Source: CAIMFV01 sp040757715
GTDB taxonomy: Bacteria > Pseudomonadota > Alphaproteobacteria > Caulobacterales > Caulobacteraceae
Assembly (NCBI GenBank): GCA_040757715.1
Contig: JBFLWS010000006.1
Location: forward strand, 1-64,000
Reading direction: 5' to 3'
Length of the DNA: 64,000 bases
The notes below the pieces were generated by a model that was not told where the DNA came from, did no database searches, and saw only the letters and a list, made by a program, of their open reading frames with translations. Shown one piece after another: positions 7,351 to 16,952 of this stretch; position 1 is the stretch's first letter, and the number at the start of each line of letters is the position of its first letter. A program made the translations under genes and the position numbers.

Positions 7351-9792
7351 TTAGTACCTGTAGCCCACCGTCACGCCGATGGTGAGCGGCCGGAAGGTGA
7401 AATCTCGGTGCACGGGATTGCCGATCACCTCCGAATAGCGGGTCAGTTTCGGATGTTCGTTGGTGAGGTTGTTGGCGAACAGCGAGACGTCGAAGCCGTC
7501 GAACCGCACCCCGGCGCGCAGGTTGAGCAGGTTGGTGGCCGGCGCCGGCACGGCGGCGGGGTCGTAGCCGCCGTTGTTCGGGTCGGTGAGCGGGTTCTTC
7601 AGTCCCTTGGAGTGGTAGGTGTAGTCAAGGCGGGCATAGCCGTCCTTGCCGCCCAGCACCGTGTGCTCATAGGTGAAGCCGAAGGTGGCGCTCCAGGGGT
7701 TGGTGTCCAGGTGATCGCCGCCGCTCACCACATTGGCCGAGGCGGACGGGTTCTTGTTCACCGTCTTGGAATAGGTGGCGTCGGTGTAGCCCAGCGCCCC
7801 ATCGAGGGTCAGGCCCTGCGCAGGATAGAGGGCGAACTGCAGGTCAAAGCCGTTGCTCTGCGCCTTGCCAAGATTGTCCACGAACTGCTGGCCGCAGGAG
7901 CTGACATAAACCAGCTGCTGGATGTTGCTCCAGTCGATGCGATAGACGCTGGCGCCGATCTCCAGGTGGCGATCGAACAGCTTGTTCTTGGAGCCGAGCT
8001 CATAGCTCCACACGCTGTCGGAATTGTAGGTGAGCGGGGCGGCGCTGTAGCCCTGGCTGGAGAGGTTGCCCGGTCCCGGCGCGGCGCAGGCCGCCGACAG
8101 GGGCGCATTGGTCCCGCCGATGCGATAGCCCTTGGCCGCCGAGGCGTAGAAGAGGTTGTTGGGGTCGAGCTGATAGGACAGGGCCGCCTTGGGGGTCACG
8201 GGGGTCTCGTTCACCCGGGTCTTGGGCTGCACCACGTCGGGACCGAGCAGGAACGGACCGGCGCCGGTGCTGGAGCCGGTGAAGGAGGCCCGCGCCACCC
8301 GCAGGCCGCCGGTGAGCTTCAGCTTGTCGGTGAGCTGATAGGAGGCCTCGCCGAAGCCGGCCACCTGCTTGTCGATCCCTTCGCTGGTGGCCACCAGCGT
8401 CTTGTTGCCGCCGATGAGGTCGCGCACGCCGAGGATGGCGTTGATCGAGGTCCCCGCCGGGAAGCCCCACAGCTCGGCGAAATTGGGATCGTACTGGTCC
8501 TCATAGGACTTCTGCACCGACTGCGACAGGAAAAGGCCGGTGGTCCAGGTGAGCTTGGCGGCCTTGTCGGCGGACTGCACGCGCAGCTCTTCGGTCCAGA
8601 CGGTCTGCTTGTTCAGCATCACCGTGGGGGCGTTGTAGGCGGTGTCCAGCACCGAGGGATTGCTCGGATTGGGCACCCAGTTGGGGCCGGCGAAGAAGTA
8701 GCTCGGGGCCACGAACCCAAAGGCCGAGGCCAGCGGCGTGAAGATGGCCGGGTTCAGGGTGGAATAGTCGTCGGTGAGCCGGTCCTTGCGCTGGAACATG
8801 GAGGTGTTGGACACCACCTCCACCGCGCCGAGGTCGTAATGCACGTTCAGCGACGGCAGGATGAACAGGTCGTGGTCGGGCTGACGCCCCGGCTGGCCGT
8901 TGACGAACTTGCCCGCGCCCGGCGCTGAATAGCCCTCCCAGAAGGTGCCGATGTCGTTGAGATTGCGGTTCTGGAAAAAGATCGACGGCGTCACTGTCAG
9001 CCGCTCGGTGGGCGCCCAGGTCAGGGCCGCGCGGCCGACCTGCGTGTCGCTCCAGTTGGCGTTCTTGAACACCGGCGCCTTGACGAGGCCGGGGTTGAGG
9101 TTCTTGCGGTCCACATAACCGCCGTCGTGGCGATCCCACAGGCTGACGCGGAAGCCGAGCTTGTCGGCGACGATCGGCCCGCCCACCGCGCCGCCGGCCT
9201 CATAGCTGGCGTCGCCGCCATCGGTGCCCGCCAGCTCCGCCCGCGCATAGGCCGAATAGCGGGTGAGGCTGGGCTGCGGGGTGATGAAGCGCACCGTGCC
9301 GCCTTCCGACCCCGCGCCGAACAGCGTGCCCTGGGGCCCGCGCAGCACTTCCACCCGGTCAAGATCGAACACCTGCGGATAGGTGTTGGTGGAGGAATAG
9401 CCCACCACCCGGGTCATGATCGGGGTGTCGTCGATATAGACCCCCGTTGTGGCCGCCCCCACCTGACTGTCCACGCCGCGAATCGAGATGTCGGTCTGGG
9501 TGCCGAAGCCGTTGGCGTTCAGCGAAAGGCCCGGGGTCAGCTGGCTGATCTGGTCCATGCCCTTCACGCCGCGCACATCGAGGGCCTTCTCGTTGAAGGC
9601 CTCGACGCTGGCCGCCACCTTGGACAGGCTTTCGGCGTGACGGGTGGCGGTGACCACGATGTCGGTGACCTGGCCGCCCTCGGCCGGAGTCGCGCCCGCA
9701 TCGGCCAGGGCGGGCGATCCCGCCAGCAGCGCCGCGGCCACAAGGCCCTGGCTCATCAGTCTCATTTTCAACGATTTGCGCGACACCGTCAT
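7351..9792 (-). CDS. TonB-dependent outer-membrane receptor (island receptor 1)
   Basis: The 813-residue protein has a signal peptide (residues 1-30, ending SPALADA), a TonB box region (DIVVTATRH, about 45-53), a plug domain with VEVLRGPQGTLFGAGSEGGTVRFITPQP (about 145-175), and a beta-barrel ending in the aromatic GVTVGYRY. It has no STN signalling domain. It closely resembles the receptor at 29420-31822 (same VEVLRGPQGTLFGAGSEGGTVR, AKGYRIGG, YNSDSVWSYE and NIQQ blocks), so the two are paralogues at either side of the polyamine island. The likely ligand is a polyamine or a polyamine/amide conjugate, inferred only from context. It is divergent from the puuC-like gene across a 202-base control region. 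Confidence 0.9.
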   Translation of the reverse strand: MTVSRKSLKMRLMSQGLVAAALLAGSPALADAGATPAEGGQVTDIVVTATRHAESLSKVAASVEAFNEKALDVRGVKGMDQISQLTPGLSLNANGFGTQTDISIRGVDSQVGAATTGVYIDDTPIMTRVVGYSSTNTYPQVFDLDRVEVLRGPQGTLFGAGSEGGTVRFITPQPSLTRYSAYARAELAGTDGGDASYEAGGAVGGPIVADKLGFRVSLWDRHDGGYVDRKNLNPGLVKAPVFKNANWSDTQVGRAALTWAPTERLTVTPSIFFQNRNLNDIGTFWEGYSAPGAGKFVNGQPGRQPDHDLFILPSLNVHYDLGAVEVVSNTSMFQRKDRLTDDYSTLNPAIFTPLASAFGFVAPSYFFAGPNWVPNPSNPSVLDTAYNAPTVMLNKQTVWTEELRVQSADKAAKLTWTTGLFLSQSVQKSYEDQYDPNFAELWGFPAGTSINAILGVRDLIGGNKTLVATSEGIDKQVAGFGEASYQLTDKLKLTGGLRVARASFTGSSTGAGPFLLGPDVVQPKTRVNETPVTPKAALSYQLDPNNLFYASAAKGYRIGGTNAPLSAACAAPGPGNLSSQGYSAAPLTYNSDSVWSYELGSKNKLFDRHLEIGASVYRIDWSNIQQLVYVSSCGQQFVDNLGKAQSNGFDLQFALYPAQGLTLDGALGYTDATYSKTVNKNPSASANVVSGGDHLDTNPWSATFGFTYEHTVLGGKDGYARLDYTYHSKGLKNPLTDPNNGGYDPAAVPAPATNLLNLRAGVRFDGFDVSLFANNLTNEHPKLTRYSEVIGNPVHRDFTFRPLTIGVTVGYRY

Positions 9793-9946
9793 CAGATCGC
9801 CCCCTCAGTTCGTCCGCCGCTCACGCGCCCATGCGGACAATGTTCCCGCATTAACTGGTATCACACATGACCGTCATGGCAATGTCATTGTCGGTCGCAG
9901 TCGCAGAGTGGCGCTCATTTCATCCTGATTGAGCAGGCGCCGCTTG

Positions 9947-9978
9947 ACATCCAGTCAATCCGCCCGAAAAGTGATCAC
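9947..9978 (+). promoter_or_regulatory. Probable promoter with GTGATCAC operator upstream of the puuC-like operon
   Basis: A TTGACA -35-like element (9947-9952) is followed 17 bases on by a weak AAAAGT. The palindrome GTGATCAC (9971-9978) overlaps that position and ends 16 bases before ATG 9995. A half-site-like GTATCACAC lies at about 9858-9866. The same GTGATCAC word occurs at 22754 and 29353, which points to a shared regulator, probably the GntR protein at 20633. Confidence 0.55.
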
Positions 9979-9994
9979 AGATTGGGAGGCGCGC

Positions 9995-11494
9995 ATGTTG
10001 CTGCAGGCTGGGAAGGCCGAGATCCTCGACCGGGCCGGCCAGCTGCGCCGCCCGGGTCAAGCCCTCATTGACGGCAAGTCCATTTCTGCGATCACAGGCG
10101 CGACCTTCGCCAACGTCTCGCCCCGCGACGGCCGCGTGCTGAACGCGGTGGCCGCCTGCGACGCCGCCGACGTGGACTTGGCCGTGGCTTCGGCTCGCCT
10201 CGCCTTCGAGGACCGCCGCTGGTGCGGGCTTGGTCCCCGCGGCATGAAGGCCGTGTTGCACCGCCTGGCCGATCTGATGGAGACCCATGCGGACGAGCTG
10301 GCCCTGCTCGAATCCCTCGATGTGGGCAAGCCGATCCGCGACGCAGTGAACGTCGACCTGCCCCTCTCCATCCGCGCCATGCGCTACTACGCCGAGGCCC
10401 TGGACAAGGTGTATGGCGAGGTCGGCCCCTCCCCCGACAATCGGTTGTCCATGGCCGTGTGGGAGCCGCTCGGCGTCATCGGGGCCATCGTGCCGTGGAA
10501 CTTCCCGCTGATGATGGCGGTGTGGAAGCTCGCCCCGGCGCTGGCCATGGGCAATTCGGTGGTGCTGAAGCCGGCCGAGCAGTCGCCGCTCACGGCCCTG
10601 CGCCTCGGCGAACTGGCCGTGGAGGCGGGCCTACCGCCCGGCGTGCTGAACGTGGTTCCGGGCCTCGGCGAAACCGCCGGCCAGGCCCTCGCCCGGCACA
10701 TGGACGTGGACATGATCGCCTTCACCGGCTCAGGCTCTGTGGGCCGGCGGCTGATGATCTATTCCGGCGAGAGCAACCTGAAGCGAGTGAGCCTGGAGCT
10801 CGGCGGCAAGTCGCCGCAGATCATCTTCGCCGACTGTCCCGATCTCGACGCCGCCGCCGAGGCCGCGGTGTGGGGCATATTCTACAACCAGGGCCAGGTG
10901 TGCACGGCGGGCTCGCGCCTGCTCGTCGCCGCCAGCGTCAAGGACGCGGTGCTGGAGAAGGTCAGCGCCATCGCCGGCGCCATCGCCCCCGGCGATCCGC
11001 TCGACCCCGCCACGCAATTCGGGGCCCTCGTCAGCGCCGAGCAGATGGCCGGCGTGCTGAGCCGCATCGACCAGGCCAAGGCCGAGGGCGCGCGGCTGTG
11101 CTTTGGCGGCGCCCGGGCCCGGGAGGAAAGCGGCGGCTTCTATGTGGAGCCGACCCTGTTCGACCAGGTGAACCCGGCCTCCAACCTCGCCCGCGAAGAA
11201 GTGTTCGGCCCGGTGCTGGCGGTGATGCCGTTCGAAACGCCGGACGAGGCCATCGCTCTGGCCAACGACACTGACTACGGCCTCGCCGCCGGGCTCTGGA
11301 CCTCGGACCTCAATCTGGCGCACAAGTCGGCGCAGCAGCTCCGCGCCGGCCTCGTCTGGGTCAATGGCTGGGACGCCTGCGACATCACCATGCCGTTCGG
11401 CGGCTTCAAGCAGTCCGGCTTCGGCCGCGATCGCAGCCTGCACGCCCTGCACAAGTACGCCGATCTCAAAGCCATATCCATCACCCTGAGGTGA
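9995..11494 (+). CDS. puuC: Aldehyde dehydrogenase, gamma-glutamyl-gamma-aminobutyraldehyde dehydrogenase type
   Basis: The 499-residue NAD(P)+-dependent ALDH carries PWNFPLMMAVWKLAPALAMGNSVVLKPAEQSPLTA (cofactor site), the catalytic Glu in ELGGKSPQ and the catalytic Cys in NQGQVCTAGSRL. In the Puu pathway it oxidises gamma-glutamyl-aminobutyraldehyde to gamma-glutamyl-GABA. ATG 9995 is preceded by GGGAGG; the upstream extension to 9929 is non-conserved and runs through the operator. It is the first gene of an uninterrupted ten-kilobase run ending at 20636. The assignment to this step rests on the neighbouring PuuA-, PuuB- and PuuD-like genes. Confidence 0.85.
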   Translation: MLLQAGKAEILDRAGQLRRPGQALIDGKSISAITGATFANVSPRDGRVLNAVAACDAADVDLAVASARLAFEDRRWCGLGPRGMKAVLHRLADLMETHADELALLESLDVGKPIRDAVNVDLPLSIRAMRYYAEALDKVYGEVGPSPDNRLSMAVWEPLGVIGAIVPWNFPLMMAVWKLAPALAMGNSVVLKPAEQSPLTALRLGELAVEAGLPPGVLNVVPGLGETAGQALARHMDVDMIAFTGSGSVGRRLMIYSGESNLKRVSLELGGKSPQIIFADCPDLDAAAEAAVWGIFYNQGQVCTAGSRLLVAASVKDAVLEKVSAIAGAIAPGDPLDPATQFGALVSAEQMAGVLSRIDQAKAEGARLCFGGARAREESGGFYVEPTLFDQVNPASNLAREEVFGPVLAVMPFETPDEAIALANDTDYGLAAGLWTSDLNLAHKSAQQLRAGLVWVNGWDACDITMPFGGFKQSGFGRDRSLHALHKYADLKAISITLR

Positions 11495-11498
11495 AGTC

Positions 11499-12890
11499 TT
11501 GACCGCCCCCGTCGCCCCCATCGCCAGTCTGGAAGAATGCGAGCGTTTTCTCGCCGCCAACCCGGACATCCAATTCGTCGAGGTGATCTTCACCGCCCTC
11601 TCCGGCGTGCCGCGGGGCAAGCGCCTGCGCCGGCATGAGCTAAAGGCCGTCTATGAACAGGGCCGCTTCCTGCCCGGCTCGGTGCTGGTGTGCGACGTCA
11701 CCGGCCGCGACTGCGAGGAGACCGGCCTCGTGTGGGAGGACGGCGACGCCGACCGCGTGGCCCGCCCGGCGCCCGGGACCCTGGTGCGCGCGCCCTGGCT
11801 GGGGGATGACACCGCCCAGGTGCTCACCTCCATGTATGAGCTGGACGGCACGCCCTGCGACCTCGATCCGCGCCAGGTGCTGCGCCAGGTGCTGGCCCGC
11901 TTCGCCGCCGACGGCCTCACCCCGGTGGTGGCCTGCGAGCTCGAATATTATCTGGTGGACGCCAAGCGCACCGCCGAGGGCCTCGCGGTCCTGCCCACCG
12001 ATAAGGCGAGCGGCGAGCGGCCCAAGCTGCACGGGGTCTACGGCCTGCGCGAGCTGGAGGACGTGTCCGACTTCCTGCGCGACCTGTGGGCCGCCGCCGA
12101 CGTTCAGGGCGTGCCCTTGGAAGGCGCCATCTCCGAATATGCGCCGGGCCAGTTGGAGCTGACCCTGAAGCATGGTCCTGACGCTCTGCGCGCCGCGGAC
12201 GAAGCCCTCATGTACAAGCGCATCGCCAAGGGCGTGGCGCAGAAGCACGGCGTGGAGGCCACCTTCATGGCCAAGCCCTTCGCCGAACTGGCCGGCAGCG
12301 GCCTGCATCTGCACGTGAGCGTCAACGACGCGCAGGGCCGCAACATCTTCGCCAGCGAGGACGCCGCCGGCTCGCCCGAGCTGCGCCACGCCATCGGCGG
12401 GCTGAAGACCCTGCTGGGCGAGAGCATGGCCATCTTCGCCCCCAACGCCAATTCGTTCCGCCGTTTCCGCGCCAACTCCTATGCGCCGGTGGCCCCTACC
12501 TGGGGCGTGAACAACCGCACCGTCTCCCTGCGCGTGCCGGCGGGATCGCCGTCGAGCCGGCATATCGAGCATCGCGTTGCCGGGGCCGACGCCAACCCCT
12601 ACCTCGCCCTCGCCGCGCTGCTGGCCGGGGTGCACCACGGCATCGCCGGCAAGATCGATCCCGGCCCGCCGGTGGTGGGCGACGGCTACGCCGCGGCGGC
12701 GGCTCAGAATCTGCGCCTGCCGGCCAACTGGTTCGCGGCGGTGGACGCCTTCGAGGCCTCCGATACCTTGCGCGACTATCTCGGCGATCGTTTCGTGAGC
12801 ATGTTCGCCAAGGTGAAGCGCATCGAGCAGGACCGCTTCTTCGAAGTGGTCTCCCCGCTCGATTACGACTGGTACCTGAAGAGCGTCTGA
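11499..12890 (+). CDS. puuA: Glutamine-synthetase-family gamma-glutamylpolyamine synthetase (copy 1)
   Basis: This 463-residue member of the glutamine synthetase family has the N-terminal beta-grasp part (VEVIFTALSGVPRGKRLRR) and active-site blocks ELEYYLVD, GQLELTLKHGPDALRAADE, FMAKPFAELAGSGLHLHVS, NSFRRFRANSYAPVAPTWGVNNR and ADANPYLALAA. PuuA-type enzymes ligate glutamate to putrescine using ATP. It starts at TTG 11499 with GAGGTG just upstream, 4 bases after the ALDH stop. Two further family members lie in this island (22871, 27626) and differ clearly in sequence, so the three may handle different amines. Confidence 0.85.
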   Translation: MTAPVAPIASLEECERFLAANPDIQFVEVIFTALSGVPRGKRLRRHELKAVYEQGRFLPGSVLVCDVTGRDCEETGLVWEDGDADRVARPAPGTLVRAPWLGDDTAQVLTSMYELDGTPCDLDPRQVLRQVLARFAADGLTPVVACELEYYLVDAKRTAEGLAVLPTDKASGERPKLHGVYGLRELEDVSDFLRDLWAAADVQGVPLEGAISEYAPGQLELTLKHGPDALRAADEALMYKRIAKGVAQKHGVEATFMAKPFAELAGSGLHLHVSVNDAQGRNIFASEDAAGSPELRHAIGGLKTLLGESMAIFAPNANSFRRFRANSYAPVAPTWGVNNRTVSLRVPAGSPSSRHIEHRVAGADANPYLALAALLAGVHHGIAGKIDPGPPVVGDGYAAAAAQNLRLPANWFAAVDAFEASDTLRDYLGDRFVSMFAKVKRIEQDRFFEVVSPLDYDWYLKSV

Positions 12891-12904
12891 GGAAGCCTCG
12901 TCCC

Positions 12905-14002
12905 ATGCGCCCCTTCGCCCGCAAGCCTTCGCGTCGCTCGCTCCTCGCCGGTCTCGGCGCGGCGGCGGCGGGCCTGAGCTTCGCTGCCGAAGAGGGCTGC
13001 GCGCCGAAGGTCAAGCTGGGCGCCAATGGGGAGGAGCTGAAGCTCAACCTCTACAACTGGGACACCTATACCGGCAAAACCACGCTGAGCGACTTCAAGG
13101 CCGCCACGGGCATATCCGTGAACATGAGCCTGTTCGCCAACAACGACGAGCTGTTCTCCAAACTGCGCGCCGGCAATCCGGGCTTCGACATCATTGTGCC
13201 GTCCAACGACTTCGTCACCCGCATGGCGCAGTCGGACATGCTCATGCCCATCGACCACGCCAAGATTCCCAACAGGAAGAACCTGCTGCCGGCCTTTCAG
13301 GACGCGGACTTCGATCCCGGCCGGCGCTATTCCATGCCCTACACCTGGCTGGTGCTGGGCATCGGCTATCGCAAGTCCAAGGTCGACGGGGTGCCGGACA
13401 GCTGGAAGTGGCTGATGGACTCCGACCGCTACAAGGGCCGCATCGCCCTCTTCTCCCAGGCCGACGACCTGGTGAATCTGGGGGCCAAATATCTCGGCCA
13501 CTCGGTGCACGACATCCCGCTGCCGATGATCGACCGCATCGCCGAGATGTACATCCGCCAGAAGCCGAACATCAAAATCTTCCACAATGACGAAGGCCAG
13601 GACCTGCTCTTGGCCGGCGATGTGGACATCGTCATGGAGTACAATGGCGACATCGCCCAGGTGATGCAGGAAGACCCTGATCTCGGCTTCGTGGTCCCGC
13701 GCGAGGGCAGCGTGATCAATTCCGACTGCATGTGCATCCCCAAGGGCGCGCCGCGGCCGGACAACGCGCACAAGTTCATCAACTTCATCCTCGACGCCAA
13801 GACCGGGGCCGATATCTACAGCACCATCCGCTATCCCACGCCCAACGCCGCGGCGCTGGCCCTGATGCCGGACGACTACCGCAACAACACGGCGATCTTC
13901 CCGCCCGCGGCGACCATGGCCAAGTGCGAATATGCGAGGTTCGAGAGCATCGCCCGCGCCCAGCTCAATGACGAAACCCTGACCCGGATCTTCGCGGCAT
14001 GA
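12905..14002 (+). CDS. potF: Polyamine ABC transporter periplasmic binding protein (PotF-like)
   Basis: The 365-residue binding protein has a twin-arginine-like export signal (SRRSLLAGLGAAAAGLSF). The family pattern follows: LNLYNWDTYTGKTTLSDFKAATGI, NDELFSKLRAGNPGFDIIVPSNDF, PYTWLVLGIGYRKSKVDG and LLAGDVDIVMEYNGDIAQ. A Cys in EEGCAPK just after the signal could act as a lipid anchor, but the lipobox is poor. It captures putrescine or spermidine for the PotHIG importer encoded directly downstream. Confidence 0.9.
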   Translation: MRPFARKPSRRSLLAGLGAAAAGLSFAAEEGCAPKVKLGANGEELKLNLYNWDTYTGKTTLSDFKAATGISVNMSLFANNDELFSKLRAGNPGFDIIVPSNDFVTRMAQSDMLMPIDHAKIPNRKNLLPAFQDADFDPGRRYSMPYTWLVLGIGYRKSKVDGVPDSWKWLMDSDRYKGRIALFSQADDLVNLGAKYLGHSVHDIPLPMIDRIAEMYIRQKPNIKIFHNDEGQDLLLAGDVDIVMEYNGDIAQVMQEDPDLGFVVPREGSVINSDCMCIPKGAPRPDNAHKFINFILDAKTGADIYSTIRYPTPNAAALALMPDDYRNNTAIFPPAATMAKCEYARFESIARAQLNDETLTRIFAA

Positions 14003-14017
14003 GAACGGGAGGCGCGC

Positions 14018-14923
14018 ATGGATGAATCCTGGAAACGGGCCAAGGGGGCGTTCCTGGCCCTGGGCGGGCTGCCCATCGTGTGGCTAGCCGTCTTCTTCAT
14101 GATCCCCATGGCCATCATCTGGGCCTTCAGCTTCGGGGTGAACAAGAGCCTGGTGGAGATCGCCGTCACCGGCACCTTGGCCAACTACGCCCACGCGGTG
14201 ACGCCGCTCTATTTCGGCATCATAATCAAGTCCCTGTGGTTCGCAGGGCTGACCACCCTCGCCTGTCTGGTGGTGGGGTTCCCGGTGGCGGTGGCCATCA
14301 CCTTCGCCAGCGAGAAGCTGAGGGCCTGGCTGCTCCTCCTGGTCATGCTGCCCTTCTGGACCAACCTCCTCATCCGCACCTACGCCCTCATCGCCGTGCT
14401 GCGGGACCAGGGCTATGTGAACTTCACCCTCGCCTTCTTCTGGAAACTGGCGAGCGGCATCCTCGGCGTGTTCGGCCATCCCCTGGGCGCGTTCCGGCCG
14501 CTGGAGCTGTTGCACAACAACGGCGCGGTGGTGCTGGGCCTCGTCTATGTGCAGCTGCCCTTCATGGTGCTGCCGCTCTATTCGGCGCTGGCCAAGCTCG
14601 ACCGCTCGCTGTTGGAGGCGAGCCTTGACCTCGGCGCGGGCCATCTCACCACCTTCCGCCGGGTGGTGATCCCGCTGGCCATGCCCGGCATTCTGTCCGG
14701 GATCATCGTCACCCTGATCCCCTCCATCGGCGCCTTCCTCACGCCCGACCTCCTGGGCGGACCGGAGAGCCTGATGATCGCCAACGTCATCGAGCGCCAG
14801 TTCAAGACCGCCAACAACTGGCCCTTCGGCGCGGCCCTGTCGTTCATGCTGATCTACCTGACCTTCATCGCCATGGCCGTGCAGGCCCTGTCAGGCCCCA
14901 AGGCGAAGCGGGAGGCCGAATGA
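14018..14923 (+). CDS. potH: Polyamine ABC transporter permease (PotH-like)
   Basis: This is a 301-residue inner-membrane permease with six or so spans. The ABC-coupling loop is LDRSLLEASLDLGAGHLTTFRRVVIPLAMPGILSG (EAA motif). It begins 15 bases after potF and overlaps the next permease by 4 bases (ATGA). It forms the channel with PotI. Confidence 0.92.
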   Translation: MDESWKRAKGAFLALGGLPIVWLAVFFMIPMAIIWAFSFGVNKSLVEIAVTGTLANYAHAVTPLYFGIIIKSLWFAGLTTLACLVVGFPVAVAITFASEKLRAWLLLLVMLPFWTNLLIRTYALIAVLRDQGYVNFTLAFFWKLASGILGVFGHPLGAFRPLELLHNNGAVVLGLVYVQLPFMVLPLYSALAKLDRSLLEASLDLGAGHLTTFRRVVIPLAMPGILSGIIVTLIPSIGAFLTPDLLGGPESLMIANVIERQFKTANNWPFGAALSFMLIYLTFIAMAVQALSGPKAKREAE

Positions 14924-15792
14924 GCACCTCGACCACCGATAAGATACCGTCGAAGAAGTCGCCCCCCGCGCCGCTGGACTATCTGGCCCGTTGGCCCCTG
15001 CGCGCCTGGCTGTTCGGCGTGGCCCTCTTCCTCTACCTGCCGCTGATTACCCTGATGGCGTTCAGCTTCAATGACAGTAAGCGCAACATCGTCTGGCGCG
15101 GCTTCACCCTCAGCTATTACGACCAGGTGTTCCACGACACCGCGCTCCTGGCAGCGTTTGGCAATTCGCTCACCATCGCCGCGGTTTCCACGGTGCTCAG
15201 CCTCGTGCTCGGCACCCTGACGGCGGTGACCCTGTGGCGCTTCCGCTTTCCGCTGAAGCCGGTGTTCGAGGGGGCCCTCGCCCTCCCCATCGTGGTGCCG
15301 GAGATCTGCATGGGCGTGGCCATGCTGGTCTTCTTCACCCAGGTGGTTCCCTGGCCCACCTCCCTGGCCTGGCCCTTGAACCTCGGGGCCATCATCATCT
15401 CGCACATCACCTTCTCGTTCAGCTTCGTGGCTCTGGTGGTGCGGGCGCGCCTCGCCTCCTTCAATCGCGAGCTGGAAGAGGCCGCCCGCGACCTGGGCGC
15501 CGGGGAGTGGCGGGTGCTGCGGGACATCCTCATTCCGCACATGCAGCCGGGGCTGATCGCCGGCGCCCTGCTCGCCTTCACCCTCAGCCTCGATGATTTC
15601 GTCATCACCTTCTTCACCTCGGGGCCGGACACCAACACCTTCCCGGTGAAGGTCTATTCCATGGTGCGCTTCTCGGTGACGCCGGAAGTGAACGCCGCCT
15701 CCACCCTTCTGATCCTCATCACCGTCGTCCTCACCGCGGTCGCCCTGCGCCTGCAAGGCGAGGACGTGGCCAAGGACGCCGCGGGACACTGA
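14920..15792 (+). CDS. potI: Polyamine ABC transporter permease (PotI-like)
   Basis: The 290-residue permease has about six spans and the EAA loop RELEEAARDLGAGEWRVLRDILIPHMQPGLIAGALLAF, then SLDDFVITFFTSGP, typical of PotC/PotI proteins. The start overlaps the potH stop (ATGA), and potG follows after 2 bases. Confidence 0.92.
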   Translation: MSTSTTDKIPSKKSPPAPLDYLARWPLRAWLFGVALFLYLPLITLMAFSFNDSKRNIVWRGFTLSYYDQVFHDTALLAAFGNSLTIAAVSTVLSLVLGTLTAVTLWRFRFPLKPVFEGALALPIVVPEICMGVAMLVFFTQVVPWPTSLAWPLNLGAIIISHITFSFSFVALVVRARLASFNRELEEAARDLGAGEWRVLRDILIPHMQPGLIAGALLAFTLSLDDFVITFFTSGPDTNTFPVKVYSMVRFSVTPEVNAASTLLILITVVLTAVALRLQGEDVAKDAAGH

Positions 15793-15794
15793 GC

Positions 15795-16952
15795 ATGACC
15801 AACCCTCTGCCCAACGCCCCTGTGAAGCCCCCCGGGCGCAGCATCATCCGCTTCGAGAACGTCACCAAGCGCTTCGGCAAGGCCATCGCCGTGGACGATG
15901 TCAGCCTCGCCATCCATGAGGGGGAGTTCTTCGCCCTCCTCGGCCCCTCCGGCTGCGGCAAGACCACGCTCCTGCGCATGCTGGCCGGGTTCGAGACGCC
16001 CTCCGAGGGCCGCATCTTCATCGACGACGAGGATGTGAGCCGCACCCCGCCCAACCAGCGGCCGGTGAACATGGTGTTCCAGTCCTACGCCGTGTTTCCG
16101 CACATGAGCGTGGCCGACAATGTCGCCTATGGCCTCGTCATCGACGGCGTGCCGGCCGCCGAGCGCAGCCGCCGCGTGGAGGAGGCCCTCGCCCTCGTCA
16201 AGCTCGAGGGCCTTGGCGGACGCAAGCCCGATCAGATGTCCGGCGGCCAGCGTCAGCGGGTGGCCCTCGCCCGCGCCCTGGTCAAGCGCCCGCGCGTGCT
16301 GTTGCTGGACGAGCCCCTGTCGGCCCTCGACGCCAAGCTGCGCGAGCAGATGCGTTCCGAACTCACCCTCCTGCAGGATCAGGTGGGCGTGACCTTCCTC
16401 ATGGTCACCCACGACCAGGACGAGGCCCTGGCCATGGCCGGCCGCTGCGCGGTGATGAACCGCGGCATGTTGCAGCAGGTGGCCACCCCCGCCGAGCTCT
16501 ACGAGTTCCCCAATTCCCGCTTCGTCGCCGACTTCATCGGCCAGGTGAACATCTTCGAGGGCAAGCTCGTGGTGGACGAGCCGGACCACGCCCGGGTGGA
16601 CGCGCCCGAGTTGGAGAACCCGATCTATCTCGACCACGGGGTCACCGGCGCCCAGGGCGGCACGATCTGGATCGCGCTCCGCCCAGAGAAGATCGAGCTG
16701 CACAAGCGCGCCGACGGCAAGGCCCCGCCGGTGATGGAGGACGCGCCGGAGGGCTGCAACATCGCCGCCGGGATCATTCGCCACATCGCCTATCTCGGCA
16801 GCGAGTCCATCTACGAGGTGGAGCTCAGCAACGGCCGGCGGGTGAAGACCCTGCGCTCCAACCTTACCCGCTGGGACCAGGAGGACTTCACCTGGGACGA
16901 GCCGGTATGGCTGGCCTGGAACGCCTGCTCCGCCGTGGCGTTGCTCTCATGA
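15795..16952 (+). CDS. potG: Polyamine ABC transporter ATP-binding protein (PotG/PotA-like)
   Basis: The 385-residue ATPase has Walker A GPSGCGKTT, Q-loop VFQSYAVFPHMSV, ABC signature MSGGQRQR, Walker B VLLLDEPLSALD and the switch His in MVTHDQDEA. A C-terminal TOBE-type domain of about 130 residues follows (WIALRPEKIEL, then YLGSESIYEVEL). It energises uptake through PotHI. The stop overlaps the puuD-like gene start by 4 bases. Confidence 0.93.
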   Translation: MTNPLPNAPVKPPGRSIIRFENVTKRFGKAIAVDDVSLAIHEGEFFALLGPSGCGKTTLLRMLAGFETPSEGRIFIDDEDVSRTPPNQRPVNMVFQSYAVFPHMSVADNVAYGLVIDGVPAAERSRRVEEALALVKLEGLGGRKPDQMSGGQRQRVALARALVKRPRVLLLDEPLSALDAKLREQMRSELTLLQDQVGVTFLMVTHDQDEALAMAGRCAVMNRGMLQQVATPAELYEFPNSRFVADFIGQVNIFEGKLVVDEPDHARVDAPELENPIYLDHGVTGAQGGTIWIALRPEKIELHKRADGKAPPVMEDAPEGCNIAAGIIRHIAYLGSESIYEVELSNGRRVKTLRSNLTRWDQEDFTWDEPVWLAWNACSAVALLS